Of a stretch of DNA of 64,000 nucleotides, positions 47,601 through 59,485 are shown one piece after another. Location: NCBI RefSeq assembly GCF_024868665.1, contig NC_079894.1, positions 4,365,426 through 4,429,425 of the forward strand, read 5' to 3'. Position 1 is the stretch's first letter. Each line of letters opens with the position of its first letter. The notes under the pieces were generated by a model. It did not search any database. It was not told where the DNA came from and saw nothing but the letters and a program-made list of their open reading frames with translations. The position numbers and the translations under genes are program-made. This stretch comes from Triplophysa rosa. Taxonomy: Eukaryota; Chordata; Actinopteri; Cypriniformes; Nemacheilidae.

Positions 47601-48660
47601 GAACATCTCGGCTGGTGAGATCCGTCCCTATCCGACTTCCCAGCGATGTGGCTGGGGTCAGGCCCAATGGTAGCCTCGATCCCCCTGAGGTCTTCCCATG
47701 AGGGCCGCTTAGCCGTGGCTGCTGATGGGGCGATGGTCTCCTCTTCGCTGTCTCCTCCAGGGGGGGCCGCCTGAGTGGGGGGCGCCAGAGCTGGAGGGCG
47801 TCGAAGAGGACCAGGGCTGCTGGGAAGCAGACAGTGCACGGGACTCGACGGCCGAGGCAGCCGAGTCACGGCACGGAGGACTGCTTCTTTACTGTCGAGA
47901 ACCCTCCGGGGGAGGCCGCGTGCGGGTCTCGCACCCCCCGATGGGCGGGTGGTGAGCGGGGCCGCTGCGGCTCGACAGTAACACCAACCAGCCCCCCTTT
48001 GCGAGACGGGTGCGTCGAGAAAGCGGACCTTCTCGGCGCTACTCATCTGCGCAAGGATCGGCCAGAGGAGTTTCTCATGGACCACAAGTGTGGACATCGT
48101 CCGACCCAGGGCCCACGTGGTCATCTTGGTCGCCCGTAGAGCGAGGTCGGTGGCGGCGCGGAGTTCCTGCATAAGCGCTGGGTCGGTCTTACCCTCGTGG
48201 AGCTCTCTCAACGCCCTGGCCTGGCAGGAGCCATAGCGTGGAGAGAGGAGGCAGCTTGGTCCGCCGCAATGTAAGCCCTCGACACCAGAGATGCCGAGAC
48301 ACCACATGCTTTGGACGGGAGTCTAGGTCGAGCCCCCCCCGGTGGCCGCCACCTACGGGCACGAGTGCACCGCGGCGGCATACTCCACCTGGGGGACACC
48401 GACGTATCCTCCAGCTGTCTCAACCTCGAGGGAAGAGAGGGTGACAGAACTTTGTTTGACGTGAAACGTGCCGGGAAGGGGCGTTCCAGGTCTTACAAAG
48501 TTCCTCATGCACTTCCGGTAAACACGGCACTGGGGGCGGGCGCGGCTTGGAGCCGCGCTCAAACCCGAGGCGCCATGTAGCCAGCCGCGAGCGCCGGGAG
48601 AGGCAGTGCGGGCACTGCAACCCAACACTCACGGCGGCCCGGGAAAGCATGGCTGACATT
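47522..48660 (-). pseudogene. DIRS gag-like region, broken into several frames
   Basis: Consecutive fragments: PPPVPCLPEVHEELCKTWNA (about 48560-48500), RPRLPSKACGVSASLVSRAY with IAADQAASSLHAMAPA (about 48330-48240), and ALRELHEGKTDPALMQELRA with ATDLALRATKMTTWALGRTM and AEKVRFLDAPVSQRG (about 48215-48000). They match the order of the gag-like ORF1 of fish DIRS elements that I recall (PEVHEEL, PSKAC, LHAMALLQ, LRELHEG, ATDLALRATK, KVRFLDAP). At least two frameshifts separate them. The rest of the frame down to 47522 is low-complexity Pro/Ala/Arg and leads into the RT entry. Confidence 0.75.
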
Positions 48661-49342
48661 TCGACGTCCGCTTCTTCCTGGGCTCGACCCCCCGAGGGAG
48701 GGAGCCCGAGGAATCGTCGGAGTCGGATGGCAGTACGTCACCCCCCGATGCTGCAAGAGACATCTCATCATCACGCATCGTGTCCGAATATGTGATTGAG
48801 GAATAAGACGGCGGACCGTCTCCTGGGGAACGGTCAGACGAGCGAGACGAGGTGTGAACGGTCCGTGAGCCAGTGGCTGGCGGATTATCGCTCACAGTAA
48901 TCCTCATATCACCCTCGCTGCTTGCCGTAGCGGACGGCAGGGCCGTAGTCCTGCCACCACGGAACGGGGAGCAAACGAGGTGGTGGCTGAGTCCCGTGGG
49001 AACACAGCCACCCGTGGACGCAACGTCTGAATCATCACCGCCCGCAGTGCGGGCAGGACGTATCCACAACGTCTGGCCCAGCGTACTGGAAGCAGGCATC
49101 GTGTCCGTCCCCCTCCTCGATGAGTGTGTTGCACCCATGAGAACAGCGGGACATGCCACGCTGGAGAAATTTGCTCTTTTAGAAAGGAAATTTGCTCGAA
49201 CACCTCCGGAACTGCCGAGATGCCCAGCGGAGAGTCACTGCAGGAAGGGACCGTCCGCTGTCCGCGTCGTAGATTCCAGCAGAAAAATGATCACCAAAGA
49301 TCATAGAGAAGCTCATCAGATTCTTAGGCTCTGAAGAAAAAA

Positions 49343-49503
49343 AGGTGAATGAAAGAGCACGCCGGCTTCCCTCTTATACCCGGACATCCGGGGAGGAGTC
49401 CGGCATGCAAATTTCATTCGCCAATTTTCATTGGCCTTTTCTAAATACTCAGAAGATGATAGGTTCTCAAGACAAACCCCATTCTGTCGGTTCGACACAA
49501 CGT
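49343..49503. repeat. DIRS 5' inverted terminal repeat
   Basis: It is the inverse of 44109-44269. Beyond it the tip 49504-49526 (GAGAGACCGACAGAAAGGGAAC) is unique to this end and reappears, inverted, in the internal complementary region. Confidence 0.93.
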
Positions 49504-52500
49504 TGAGAGACCGACAGAAAGGGAACTAATGTTTGCAAATGTATTAGAAAAAGTAAAAAAATATTGTTTTATGAAAATACCCAGATTTTTTAAGTGAGTT
49601 TATTATCATGCTCTCAGTCTTACATATTGCTGTTGACTGTCACTCTTGAGGTTTGCTTTTGTTGGAATTCAACAAACACTGCAATATATGACTGCAATAC
49701 ATGCAGGATTTAAATGATTTATGAAGTTATAAATATAAAAAAATCAGGCATACTTTCAGCCAATAGAAAATGGGCTACTGCAATTTTTTGGGTGTTATTT
49801 GTATTTTATTTGTATTCTCATTTGGTGGGCAAGACAGATGTTTAGGTGGGCTCAGCCCACCCCTGCCCATGCCTAGAGCCGGCCCTGATCACAATGAAAG
49901 GTTGTGGCTTTACATATGCAGATAAAATGTATACCTTGAATGCCATATGAGTTGCTTTGGATAAAAGCGCCTGTCAAATGCATTCATGTAACTATAACTA
50001 CAATTTAATTTTTGCTACTTTTTTGCTAAGCTCCACCGGCTTCAATACTGTAACACAGAAATGCTTTACATTTCCAATGAATTGGACATTTCTGTGCCTT
50101 TTTCACTCAAACGCGTTCATAAAATGGCAGAAACAGAATGGATATTACAGGGTCAGCTGCACCCATGCAGTACAGGAGGACTGAAGTCATCTATGAACTA
50201 AACACCTCAGTGATTCCATTTGCATAAGATGCTTGCGGATTACATTATCAGATGCTCTTTCTGTCTGCTGGTGCTGTATTATGCATGCGTAGATGTGATA
50301 TACCAGATTGGATGAAATGACCTCTTTCTGTGGACTTTACATATTTTTGATAAATTATTCAATTAACATTTAATCAAATGCTAGCTCAATACAAAAAGGG
50401 AGAAAAGCATTGCATTTGGTGTTAAAAGAAAAAAACTGATTAAACTGGAATAAAAAAGAGAATAGCTGTGTTCATCAGATTACCCTTCTCTATTGTACTA
50501 TATACTGTATATCGATCTCTCCATCTGCTGATGGGTAATATGGTGCAATATATTGCCTTTCTTCATTACAGATAGGTCTATTAAACCCGCATCTTTTCCT
50601 GCAGGTGTAAAAGAGAAAGCCAACAAAAACTGTCTGATTTATTCTTTTCTTATAGCTCTTCTTGATCTAAACTTAAAACAGCAATATTGGAAAAGAAGTG
50701 CGTGAAAACAAATTTAACATATAACATAAACAATAACAATAACCATCCTCGTCATTTACTATATGCGATGTGAAAGTGATAAATATTATTTTACAGTCTG
50801 TACTACTGCAAGGGAAAGACTAAAAAGTACACGCTACCTATGCACTCTTCTTGACATCAACATTTTTATCAAATCCAGTATTTCAATCAAATACATTGGT
50901 GTTTATATCGATATGCTTCGCTAGGCTCAATTTGCTGTGCAGTTAGACTTGCTCTATGGAACTCTTGACACCAAGAAGGTCTGTGTGCATCATCACTGCA
51001 AACTCATTTCTGTCAATATATCATCCATCATCTTCCGCCTTTAACATTACATCCAATTAAACCTGCATAATTTGACATTAGACCCGTCACAGTTACTGTT
51101 AATGGTAATAGATGAGTTATAGTGACGGTTTCAAATTTTCACCAATAATTTTTGATGAAAATTTGGTGTTCTAGTAGAAATATATGTTTCTATTAGCTTT
51201 GTTTTGATAGGCGAACACAAATCTGATCTTTTGAGAATGCTTGCTGAGAGAAGCAAAGTGAAGCCTGACACAATTGTGTTTTGTTGTCTGCCATAGTTTA
51301 AAAAGACTAAAATTACTCTGGTTATACTGAACAAAACACGGAGACTGGAGACGTTAGGTGGACGTCGTGGGTGGACGTTGAAAAAAGAAACACGTCTATG
51401 ATAGAGCACCAGGATACCTTTTAACACACACAGATTCAACAACTAACAATAATAGCATGTGGTTTTGTGGCAATATCCACCATACATAACTGTTTGTGGT
51501 TACTGCAGTTTGGATTACGAATTTACAGATACACATATCGTTTAAGTGTGAAAAGTTCTCATTTTCCATCTTTGAATGGTTTGCAGATTGGAAAATAAAT
51601 CAGATTGCGGAGTGATTTGGAGCGTTTAAAACGCACCGCCTCGGATAGCGACATATTCTCTGCATTACTTGTACTTCATAAAATGCCGTTTTTAAAGCAT
51701 CAGTCACATAACTTCCGAATGTGATATTAAAAGTAAAATACATAAATAATCAAAACAATAAAAACATGTATTATGGCCTTTGCTATTTTTCGCACAAATC
51801 AATGATGTATAAGAAAAGCTATGTGAAATTGAAAATAAATCTTTCAAAGTCAACCCAAATAGTGTTCATGCTAGCTTAGAAATAAAACATTTATTTGTGC
51901 CAATGAAATTGCATTTGGTGGCCCAAAACAAAGGGATACATGAGATTTTACACCTGTAACATGGCTTCCGATTACAAAATGCTCTCTGCTGTTTTAAAAT
52001 GAATACACCTGTGTAATCGACGGGATAATAATACAAACTCAAATCCAGCTGTCAGAAAAAAAGCACTGATTCAATAAGATTTCAACAAATGAGTTACAGA
52101 TGAAGATGAGGTGAATAATTCAGAACGAGAACGAGAATGCGCATGGCAATCGAAGGTTACCATATGTTGTTACGATTGGATTATAGTTAAATATTCCAAA
52201 ACATACACCTCACAGATTGAGACATCTGGAGTGCATGAAGCAATGTAGCCTACTTATGAGTCTTGAGTTTTAGCCAGAGGTAAACATCATTTATATCCCT
52301 GCCTTTTCCCATGGTTAAAATGCAATTTGTGAAAAACTGTTTTAAAAGCAATTACAACATTTTTCCATTTTCAGGTTTTTATTTGAACAGTAAAATAAGC
52401 TCTTCGAAGCTCAATAAAGAAATGTCGGCTTAGCCAGAGACAGAATAATCGCACCAATTTTCACAGTCCGTTAAGTATTCTACACTTGTCAACACCTTTT

Positions 52501-52528
52501 TAAATGGTTACTTTTGACAATACACTTA

Positions 52529-52989
52529 CACTGTCGTGGAAAAAAATGAAGAGACTGGATTTTTATTTAATCAGCATTTCTAGATGTGTGAATTTCAACA
52601 AAATCAAACCTCAGGAGTGACAAAGTCATCCAACAGCAATGTGAAAGACTGACAGCATGACAAAATCAGGGCTATCACAGAAAAAATCATTTTCAAACTT
52701 TTCCAAAATACATGTACAAATATTACTGTTGCATTGCTTAAAACTGAATATGAACTTGTTTTCTTTGCAGTGTTTGAGGTCTTAAAAAATACAGAGCATC
52801 TTTTTCTGTTCAGTTTTCATTTTCTACAAATGAATGCAAATAGAAACAATATTTTTATTTGAAATTTGGTACAGAAATATTGTTAGTAGTTCACAGAATG
52901 AAACAAAAATGACTGTTTCACCTAAACACATAAATTCAGAGAAACTGAAAATAATTTTGAGATTGGTCTCTTAATTTTTTCTGTGGCTG
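52529..52989 (-). mobile_element. F1 TIR repeat, most complete copy
   Basis: TA flanks both sides (52527-52528, 52990-52991). The ends CACTGTCGTGGAAAAAAATG...AGAGAC and GGTCTCTTAATTTTTTCTGT...GGCTG are inverted repeats of about 27 bp. It is 461 bp and noncoding. It aligns, on the opposite strand, with the copies at 24330-24773 and 43784-49730 and gives the reference structure for both. Confidence 0.82.
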
Positions 52990-53153
52990 TATACTAAATG
53001 TGCCTATATGTTGCTATATAAATATGGGTCCATATACTGTAACTGTATATTAAACAATGAATATATTCTAATGTGACAAAATCCCCTTCAGTGTGTACAT
53101 GCCACTTGTCAAACATGGTGTTACAACACAAATGTAGCGTCGGACTTTCTTAC

Positions 53154-53228
53154 CTGAAAATCCGATCTGATGGCTGCTCTCCCATCACCAAATCGAAACC
53201 ACGCTGGAAAATTGTGTAGGGCCATGGA
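53154..53228 (-). CDS. astn1: astrotactin-1, internal exon B (post-EGF linker)
   Basis: This 75-nt exon starts after acceptor TTTTGCAG and ends at donor GTAAGA. One base completes the glycine codon split from exon A, and two bases (AG) are left over for the next exon. It encodes [18 protein letters not shown] then PSDRIF, almost residue for residue the vertebrate ASTN1 linker after the first EGF-like repeat. It is too short to stand out as an open frame. I found it by following the exon A phase into the next intron. The 11.2-kb intron downstream of it holds the large nested transposon block. Confidence 0.92.
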
Positions 53229-55866
53229 CTGCAAAACAAAGACAACAAATCCAAAAAACAAAAATAAATAATTCACGACTAAAATAACAATCTGTTTGTC
53301 ACACCAGATGCTTTATTTATTGTTAAGCCTGTCCAGTCCTTACTGAGCCACCTGACCTTTAAAATCACATGAAAATGTAGCCACCTTGTAAAAAATATAT
53401 AAAACATTGTAATATTTATAAGAGCTCTTTCACGAAGTCCGCTGTCAGATCAAACCAATTACGTTGCAAACATGAAAACAGATTTTCTTCCAACAGATGC
53501 TGATTGTAAAATCTCTGACCCGAGAGCGCCATCTCGGTTAGAGTCGTATACACGCGAGCGTGACTCAACGTGTCTATTTACCTAAAGCTCTAGAAGCAAC
53601 GTGAGCTGATCGAGATTAATGCAGAGAGGCAGTGGTGGGGACAGGGGCTGTCGCTGTGCTATAAGACAAGAGACAAGAAGCCGACGTTCTTCTCTAAGTA
53701 AGCTGTTACTCACAGTAAAAGAGCAGTCACTGTCTGCTTAGACCATTTAATGCCACAGACACACAGGCTGCTGCTGTTTAAACTATTTCTCCAACAGTTT
53801 GCTTTTGAAACACTGCACAGATACAGACACGGTGAAATATTTCATCACTTTGAAACTTCACAAAGAATTTGGCGTCGGACTTTCTATCTTCTCCGCTAAG
53901 TGTTAGACTCAATTAAAAACTGTTCGCACCCTCATGGCACAGCACACAGGGAACACGCTCATCCAGAGCTATTCCACTCCCCTAAGGCAAATCTTTCTGA
54001 TTGTTCCAATTTGATTTCTAATTATCGGATCCATCTCACCAACCGTCATCACTCCCATCTCCCTCCCAATTAAAATGGGAAGGATTTCCTCACCTCCGAG
54101 TTTTAATCAAACCGCTCCAGAGCGACAGCGTCAAACCCAGATGAGCATGTGAAAGTCTCCTCGGGGAGGGTCTAATTAACTTCAAACGTCTTAAATACAA
54201 GTCTTTCCGGGATTGAAAATGTGCGCTTTCGTTATTTCTGGATTGTTAAAGCGGTCTCAGAGCACAACATACTTTATGAATGTGCCACATGCTTATATTT
54301 GCGTTTCATTCGTGGGTATTCATTTGTTAGAGCAGACACTTGGTTATGCAAGCTCATATTTTAAATATTTTTATCTATGAAATCAAAATGAAAGTTTTTG
54401 CTTTCAGTATGAATATGTCATCCTTATAAGACAATCTATAAACTGGTGTGATCCAAAACGTGAACCAAAACGAATCATTCTGCACTTCAGCTTCTTGTCA
54501 AATTGTTCTGACCAATCAAAAGCTCTCTAGAATCTCGAGAATGAGTGTCAGTCACTACTATTGGCCATTTTAAAATGGCAGGAGCCCATCCTATTTCCTG
54601 TTTCAGAGGAAATGACATCAATGCATTGAACAAATCAAGCTGCAGATTTCAAGACGCTTTGAGACTTTTATTGTCTCAAAGGAAGAAGAATGTTAAAAAG
54701 GAAGAACTGTTAAAGCGACGCTGTTAATTTATAACTGTGACAATTATAATGAGAAATGAATTAAGTAGTGAATTACACCTGTCTACTGCTTATGTTAGGT
54801 CTCATCGCTATACACTGTAAACCCAAATGTTCAAAATAATCAAACAGATTAAGTAATGTAAACTTAATTTATAAAAAAGTTCTACTTACTTAAATAGTTT
54901 AAGTTCCTGAAACACTTTTTTACTTTTGAGTAAAGTATAATGATTATTTTTGATTAACTTGAAGTTTTGACTAAAACTCAAAAAATTGATTTGCTCCTTA
55001 TTCAATTTCTTAATTTAAACACGTTAATTCAACACAATTGGTCAAGAAGGATTTCCAATTCCCAGCATGCTTTGCGTCAGACTGCATTAGTAAATTAAAA
55101 ATATATATGATTATTTTATGTTTTTAGTAAAGTTAAAGACTTGTTAGTGTTTAATGTTCACTTCTCTTAGATATTTAGAAGAGTTTGACATATTTTTCAG
55201 TTTGAGTGGTGCATGTGCTTAGCAACGTTTGACCTGTAACCTGTGTTATGTTACCAGTGAGCAGTGACTGTGCTAATGCCAATTCTGAAGTCTCTTCTTG
55301 CTCATTTTGGGTTGCATAAGTCAAGGTATTTGATTTATGCATATTAAGACTAAGAAATATGTTAAATAAAGAAACTGAAAGAATTTAGTTTAGTTAACTT
55401 AAAAATGCAATTTAGGTGTGCTTATTTGTTTAAGTTATGTCTACTTAATTTCATAAAAAGGATAAATTAAATATTTAAATCGCACTTGCTAAGATTTGGT
55501 AAGAACTTTAACTTAACAGTAATCAAAATTTGAACGTTCTGCTTAAACCAAGAACCTATAAAACTCAAAAATTGAGTTTGAGAATGTTTGAGTATTGCCA
55601 ACATACCCGGGTTTACAGTGTACTGAAACGCATGTCTTAAATGACTTTCTTCAATTCTAGAGAAAGAACATAATGGCAAAACATCTCATTAATTCCACCA
55701 AGCCATTAGAATTTCCCTACAGCACATAACACATGGCAGCCTATCAGCACTGGAGACATTTTTACTACAGCAAAACAACATGACCAATCTCCAGTTGATA
55801 GATCCCTGACTGCAGTAGTGCTGTGGTACACTATGCTTGTTTATAAGATGCTTATGGTGTACTTAC
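53229..55866. other. astn1 intron between exons A and B (2.6 kb)
   Basis: It contains one TIR element (54811-55622). The stretch 53930-54200 is unlike the surroundings: pyrimidine-rich, with TAATTA, ATTTGATTTCTAATTA and TCTAATTAACTTC motifs, and could be conserved noncoding DNA. No other gene or repeat was recognised. Confidence 0.55.
54811..55622. mobile_element. TA-flanked TIR element related to 41203-41624
   Basis: The ends TACACTGTAAACCC and GGGTTTACAGTGTA are perfect 14-bp inverses. The 812-bp body is very AT-rich with repeated ACTTAA or TTAAGT motifs. Its core GCTAATGCCAATTCTGAAG and TCTCTTCTTGCTCATTTT is shared with 41203-41624. No transposase frame. Confidence 0.8.
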
Positions 55867-55951
55867 CCTTGATTTGGGCCCCATTCATTGCGAATACACA
55901 GATGCTTGTGAACAGGGTCCTTCATGTAGCCATCAAAACAGAGACATTCTC
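55867..55951 (-). CDS. astn1: astrotactin-1, internal exon A (end of an EGF-like module)
   Basis: This is the most 5' astn1 exon found here: 85 nt, entered in phase 1 and left in phase 2. The minus strand shows an acceptor ending TTTTAG and a donor GTAAGT. It encodes [18 protein letters not shown] followed by IRNEWGPNQ, which closely matches the vertebrate ASTN1 segment that closes its first EGF-like repeat. The cysteines C-L-C and the final C are the second half of such a module. Astrotactin-1 is a neuronal membrane glycoprotein involved in neuron-glia adhesion during glial-guided migration (established for the family). The preceding exon, which should carry the first half of the EGF module, was not seen in 55952-64000 and probably lies upstream of the window. 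Confidence 0.93.
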
Positions 55952-56668
55952 CTAAAAGCAAATATCAAGAACATTTAAGCCCACTTCAACAGTAAGGGAA
56001 TAAAGAAAATAATTTGAGTATATTAGAATCGTGCTGAGCAGTAATTGTAATGCTTTGATGGTGCGCTGCCCTCATGAAATAGCACCATGGAAACTATGAT
56101 TTCTAGCAAAATATCACAGTTCCTATTATGAATATGACACTGAAATGACATCTCATTAAAATAAAAAAAGAGATAAATTACAACAGTTTGTTTCAAGACT
56201 CGGTTTTGAGTCTATATACACTGTTTATAATTGTTTTTTTATCGTAAACATGTGCTAGACAAACATTAAGTACTGCAACATTTTTTCAGCTTGCAATGTA
56301 TTTTAATAATAACAAGTTAAAAAGAAGAGTAATAAACACTGCAGATTCTAAGACTTGTAAGATTTGTATTTATTCCCTATGATAATATTATATATTTTAC
56401 AATAACTATGGCATTTTAGCAAAAACTATAGTCATACATTTTTTTGTGAACTGGAAATCTGTCCTCTTCGACTCAAAACTTTGAAATTTTGACTTGTTGC
56501 ATCTACATTTTAACCGCCTCAGTTAAACTTTTTTCATTTCACCATAGCCGCGGGAAGTAGGGGTGCTGTGGGTGCTGCAGCACCCCCTGGCGTCGAGCGA
56601 AAGAAAAATCTTAAACAGTTTCAAAAATAAATAAATAAACATAAAAGAACTCAAATCAATTTTATTAA

Positions 56669-57157
56669 AGGGGTCATATGGCGCAAATACGTGTTTTTCT
56701 GTGTCTTTGGTGTGTTATAAGTTGCCCATGCATGTATTAGACAAGTAAAATTGCAAAAATTAAAGTATCGGAACTAAAGATGCACTCTATCTAAAAGCGA
56801 ATGCTCACCCAGACCTGCCTGAAACGCCTCGTGTAACCACACCCCCACAAATCTACGTCAGTTCGTGGTATGAGTTGACTAAGACCGCCCAAATGTATAC
56901 GCAAGTAAGGTGGGCGTACCTGTCAGTACAATTGCTTCGGAACCTGATGTTTCAAATATGGTAAGAGGCGTTACATTTCCGTCACACGCTTGCAATATTC
57001 GACCAATCACTACGCACTGGTTAACTGGCCAATCATAGCACACCTCGCTTTTCAGAGCCATGAGCTTTGTAAAAAATCTGCACGTTTCAGAGAGGCGGGG
57101 CAAAGAGGAGATACAAAAAAACGATAATATTTGTTTTAGCCGTGTCATATGACCCCT
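56669..57157. mobile_element. TTAA-flanked TIR element (AGGGGTCATATG ends)
   Basis: TTAA lies at 56665-56668 and 57158-57161. The inverted ends AGGGGTCATATG and CATATGACCCCT are perfect. It is 489 bp and nonautonomous, with several GGCGTAC or CCACACCC motifs and CCAATCA boxes inside. Short open frames here are artefacts. It lies just after a hAT-like left end and may interrupt that element. Confidence 0.85.
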
Positions 57158-57339
57158 TTAATTTGCCTATTCACTAATATTTATTGAAAACATTAATGTT
57201 TTCACTGTAAAAGGTAAGCCACAATGAAAACACAATTGTGTCAAGGCGTTAATGAAGGTCGAGTGTCACGAGCGCCAAAACAAATTTTAGACTTATTTTA
57301 CTGGACAGTTCGGACATTAATGTCCCCATGCGGAACTTC

Positions 57340-57720
57340 ATCATCGTAAACCCTGAATGAATGAATGAATGAGGAATTTATATAGAGCTTTTTATTGTGT
57401 ATTGCTGTACACCCAAAGCACATTACAATCATATGAGGGGGGTCTCTCCTCAACCACCACCAGTGTGCAGCATTCACCTGGATGATGCGACGGAAGCCAC
57501 AGTACAACGGCGCCAGTGCGCTCACCACACACCAGCTATAGGTGGAGAGGAGAGAGAGACAGAGCCAATTCAGAGGGTGGGGATTATTTGGACTTTGGAG
57601 GCCATGATTGACAAGGGCCAGTGAAGGAAATCTGTCCAGGACACCAGAGTTACACCCCTACTCTTTTACGAGAAGTTATATGGGATTTTTAATGACCATA
57701 GGGAGTCAGGACATGCAAGC
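57340..57720 (+). repeat. Dispersed fish repeat (CTCCTCAACCACCACCAGTG type)
   Basis: It starts with (GAAT)n then TTTATATAGAGCTTTTTATT, and continues GGTCTCTCCTCAACCACCAC, CAGTGTGCAGCATTCACCTG and CACACCAGCTATAGGTGGAG. I recall this block as a high-copy sequence in teleosts. The two open frames over it are not genes. Confidence 0.6.
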
Positions 57721-58449
57721 AGGCCAGCAGTAATGTAAGACAATTATATATTTCGTCATTTGAGATTGTGGCTGATAGGTCTACAGTCAGTATGTCTACG
57801 GATTGATTTCTATGTGTTGTCGCCGTACAGCGTGCAGTTTTGTTAATGGTTAATTTACCCATGGTTTATTACAGGTTGATGTTAAGGTGCCGCCGTGCAG
57901 CTTGTAGTTCCGTCCAGTAGATTGTACTTTGGTTTAAGGCAATATAGTCATACTAATAACATGTGTTTATGTGTTTGTTTTACATGCTTTATCTTATAAT
58001 CGCACTGCGTCGCGTCTACAACTCGGGTCACAGGTATCGCGCAATGGACGCTTACATTCTGCATGTGAAAGCTGAAGTTCACAGTCTCCGGATGCAGGAT
58101 GGGCCATTAATTATTTGTATTCTGTTTTGGTTGAAAAACATTTGGCTTTTGAACGTTATTCAGGGAATATGCTCTTTGGCTTACTTTGGTAAATTCCGGT
58201 GTGTGACGCCCGTATCAGCGCGAGACGTCGCTCATGATATGGGTTCATGGGATTGCTGAGGTCACACTCCGAGGAGGAGGAGCCTGCTCGGTTAGTAGCG
58301 TGTCAGGAGATGAGAGTTAGAAATGCAGTGAAATTTGTTGTGGAGTCTAAAGGGAAAGGCCAAGTGTAAAAGACGACTGTGATCTGTTGGCATATTCCTT
58401 GTGTGTAAAGCAGTAGTCATCAAAATGCTCGGACATTGTCAGCGATTAT

Positions 58450-59220
58450 GCTAACTTCTCACGTCATATGCCCAGAGGTCCCTGGATGAAATTTAGTGAC
58501 CTTAAAGTCTGCATTATGCAAACCTCTATAGGGAGGCTCAGAGATGACTTATTTTTGTATGCAAAACCCAAAAGCGAGTTAGCATTTTAGGACTGCCGGT
58601 TCCATCGCTCCAAAGTCTATGGGTTTTTGGTAAATCGCCCAAAATAAGGTCTGTGGTAAACAAAACCTCTAAATATTTTCATGTTTTATTCTATGACATA
58701 AAACACACCAATTATAACCGCATGTGATTTTTTAAAGCCTTATTGTGTCTTAAAAATGGCGGTTGCTAACAAGTGCTATAAGCGACTACTTCCTTTGGCG
58801 GGGACGTTATACGTCATTGCGCATACAGTACAGTATCAAGCTCACAAATAATGCAACATGGTCACAAATCTCTTAAAACGTAGATGCAAATTCATTCACG
58901 GTTTGAAAGAGTTGTGGGAGGCTTGGTGGTGGTGACGTTGATATCGAGCGACCTTAAGTGTAGTCTGTTTATAGCATCGAGCATCGTGTTAGCTTTCTAC
59001 TTCTGCCTACTTCTTGTATTTCGGCTTCAAAAGTAACAAATGTTGTGTTAATTTGTAAAGATTATCTTGATAGACAAAACATGTAAATAAACCTTTGTTA
59101 ATCACAGAACTTATTTTTGCAATTTTCCTAAAGTCTATTGGAAAAATGCATAGGATTTCGGTCGAAGGAACCAGCGTGGCACTTACTTCCGGGTTAGCCT
59201 ACAAAAATCTCTGATCCTCT
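58450..59220. repeat. Dispersed repeat, boundaries uncertain
   Basis: Segments such as GCATTATGCAAACCTCTATA, AAAATGGCGGTTGCTAACAA and CTTCCTTTGGCGGGGACGTT resemble high-copy cyprinid repeat sequence from memory. No termini were identified. Confidence 0.35.
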
Positions 59221-59485
59221 CTATTGGATTTGCAACCCTGATGCTCCGACTAAAGGAAGAAGGATATGCCCTGTTGGACAACAGAATGAAGGGCAGATGT
59301 AGAGCAGTGGTTCTCAAAATGATGGTAGTCTGATCTCTCAAACATTTTGGGAACTTTTAAAATGTAATAAAATTGGCTTTACAAGTAATTTCAACTTAAT
59401 ATGTTAAATTTTGACAATTGCTTAGTTACTTTAACCAAAAAAGTAGAAATTGGTTGAAATTGGAAACTTATTTGGATGAGATTAA

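Larger units (their letters stand above)
44060..49526 (-). mobile_element. DIRS-type tyrosine-recombinase retrotransposon (5.5 kb, defective)
   Basis: It is GC-rich compared with its AT-rich surroundings. The inverted terminal repeats (44109-44269 and 49343-49503, about 161 bp) are nearly identical, but the outermost 50 and 23 bp differ. Those unique ends are both represented in an internal complementary region at 44339-44447. The ends share a single AAC (GTT on the coding strand) and there is no longer target duplication. Minus-strand frames show gag-like, reverse transcriptase, RNase H and tyrosine recombinase sequences in the DIRS order. There are no LTRs and no DDE integrase. Several frameshifts and an apparent recombinase deletion make this copy nonfunctional by itself. 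Its coding strand is the same as that of astn1. Confidence 0.9.
43784..49730 (+). mobile_element. F1 TIR repeat split by the DIRS element (middle level of the nest)
   Basis: The left part (43784-44059) has GAAAAAATTAAGAGACC, TCTGTGAACTACTGACAACA, GCAGAAAATGAACTGGAGAA and AAAAGATGATCTG, as in the other F1 copies. The right part (49527 to about 49730) resumes with TAATGTTTGCAAATGTATTA, then CATATTGCTGTTGACTGTCA and GGTTTGCTTTTGTTGGAATT. Aligning the parts to 24330-24773 restores one continuous element with nothing lost at the DIRS site except one AAC trinucleotide counted twice. The right terminus is eroded. Confidence 0.8.
43710..49887. mobile_element. hAT element split by nested insertions (outermost level of the nest)
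   Basis: The left end is CAGACCCGGTTCCTGCCAGG with AGAAGGGTGGGCT. The right end is GGTGGGCTCAGCCCACCCCT...GCCTAGAGCCGGCCCTG; these are inverted relatives of the common hAT terminus CAGGGCCGGC. The perfect 8-bp duplication ATCACAAT lies at 43702-43709 and 49888-49895. Only about 230 bp (43710-43783 and from about 49731 to 49887) belong to the element itself. The rest is a second repeat carrying a DIRS retrotransposon. It is the oldest insertion of the three. Confidence 0.85.

Noticed and set aside
44114..49334. Many plus-strand open frames of 60-150 codons
   Set aside because: The DIRS coding strand is minus; these are GC-rich antisense shadows with no domain signatures.
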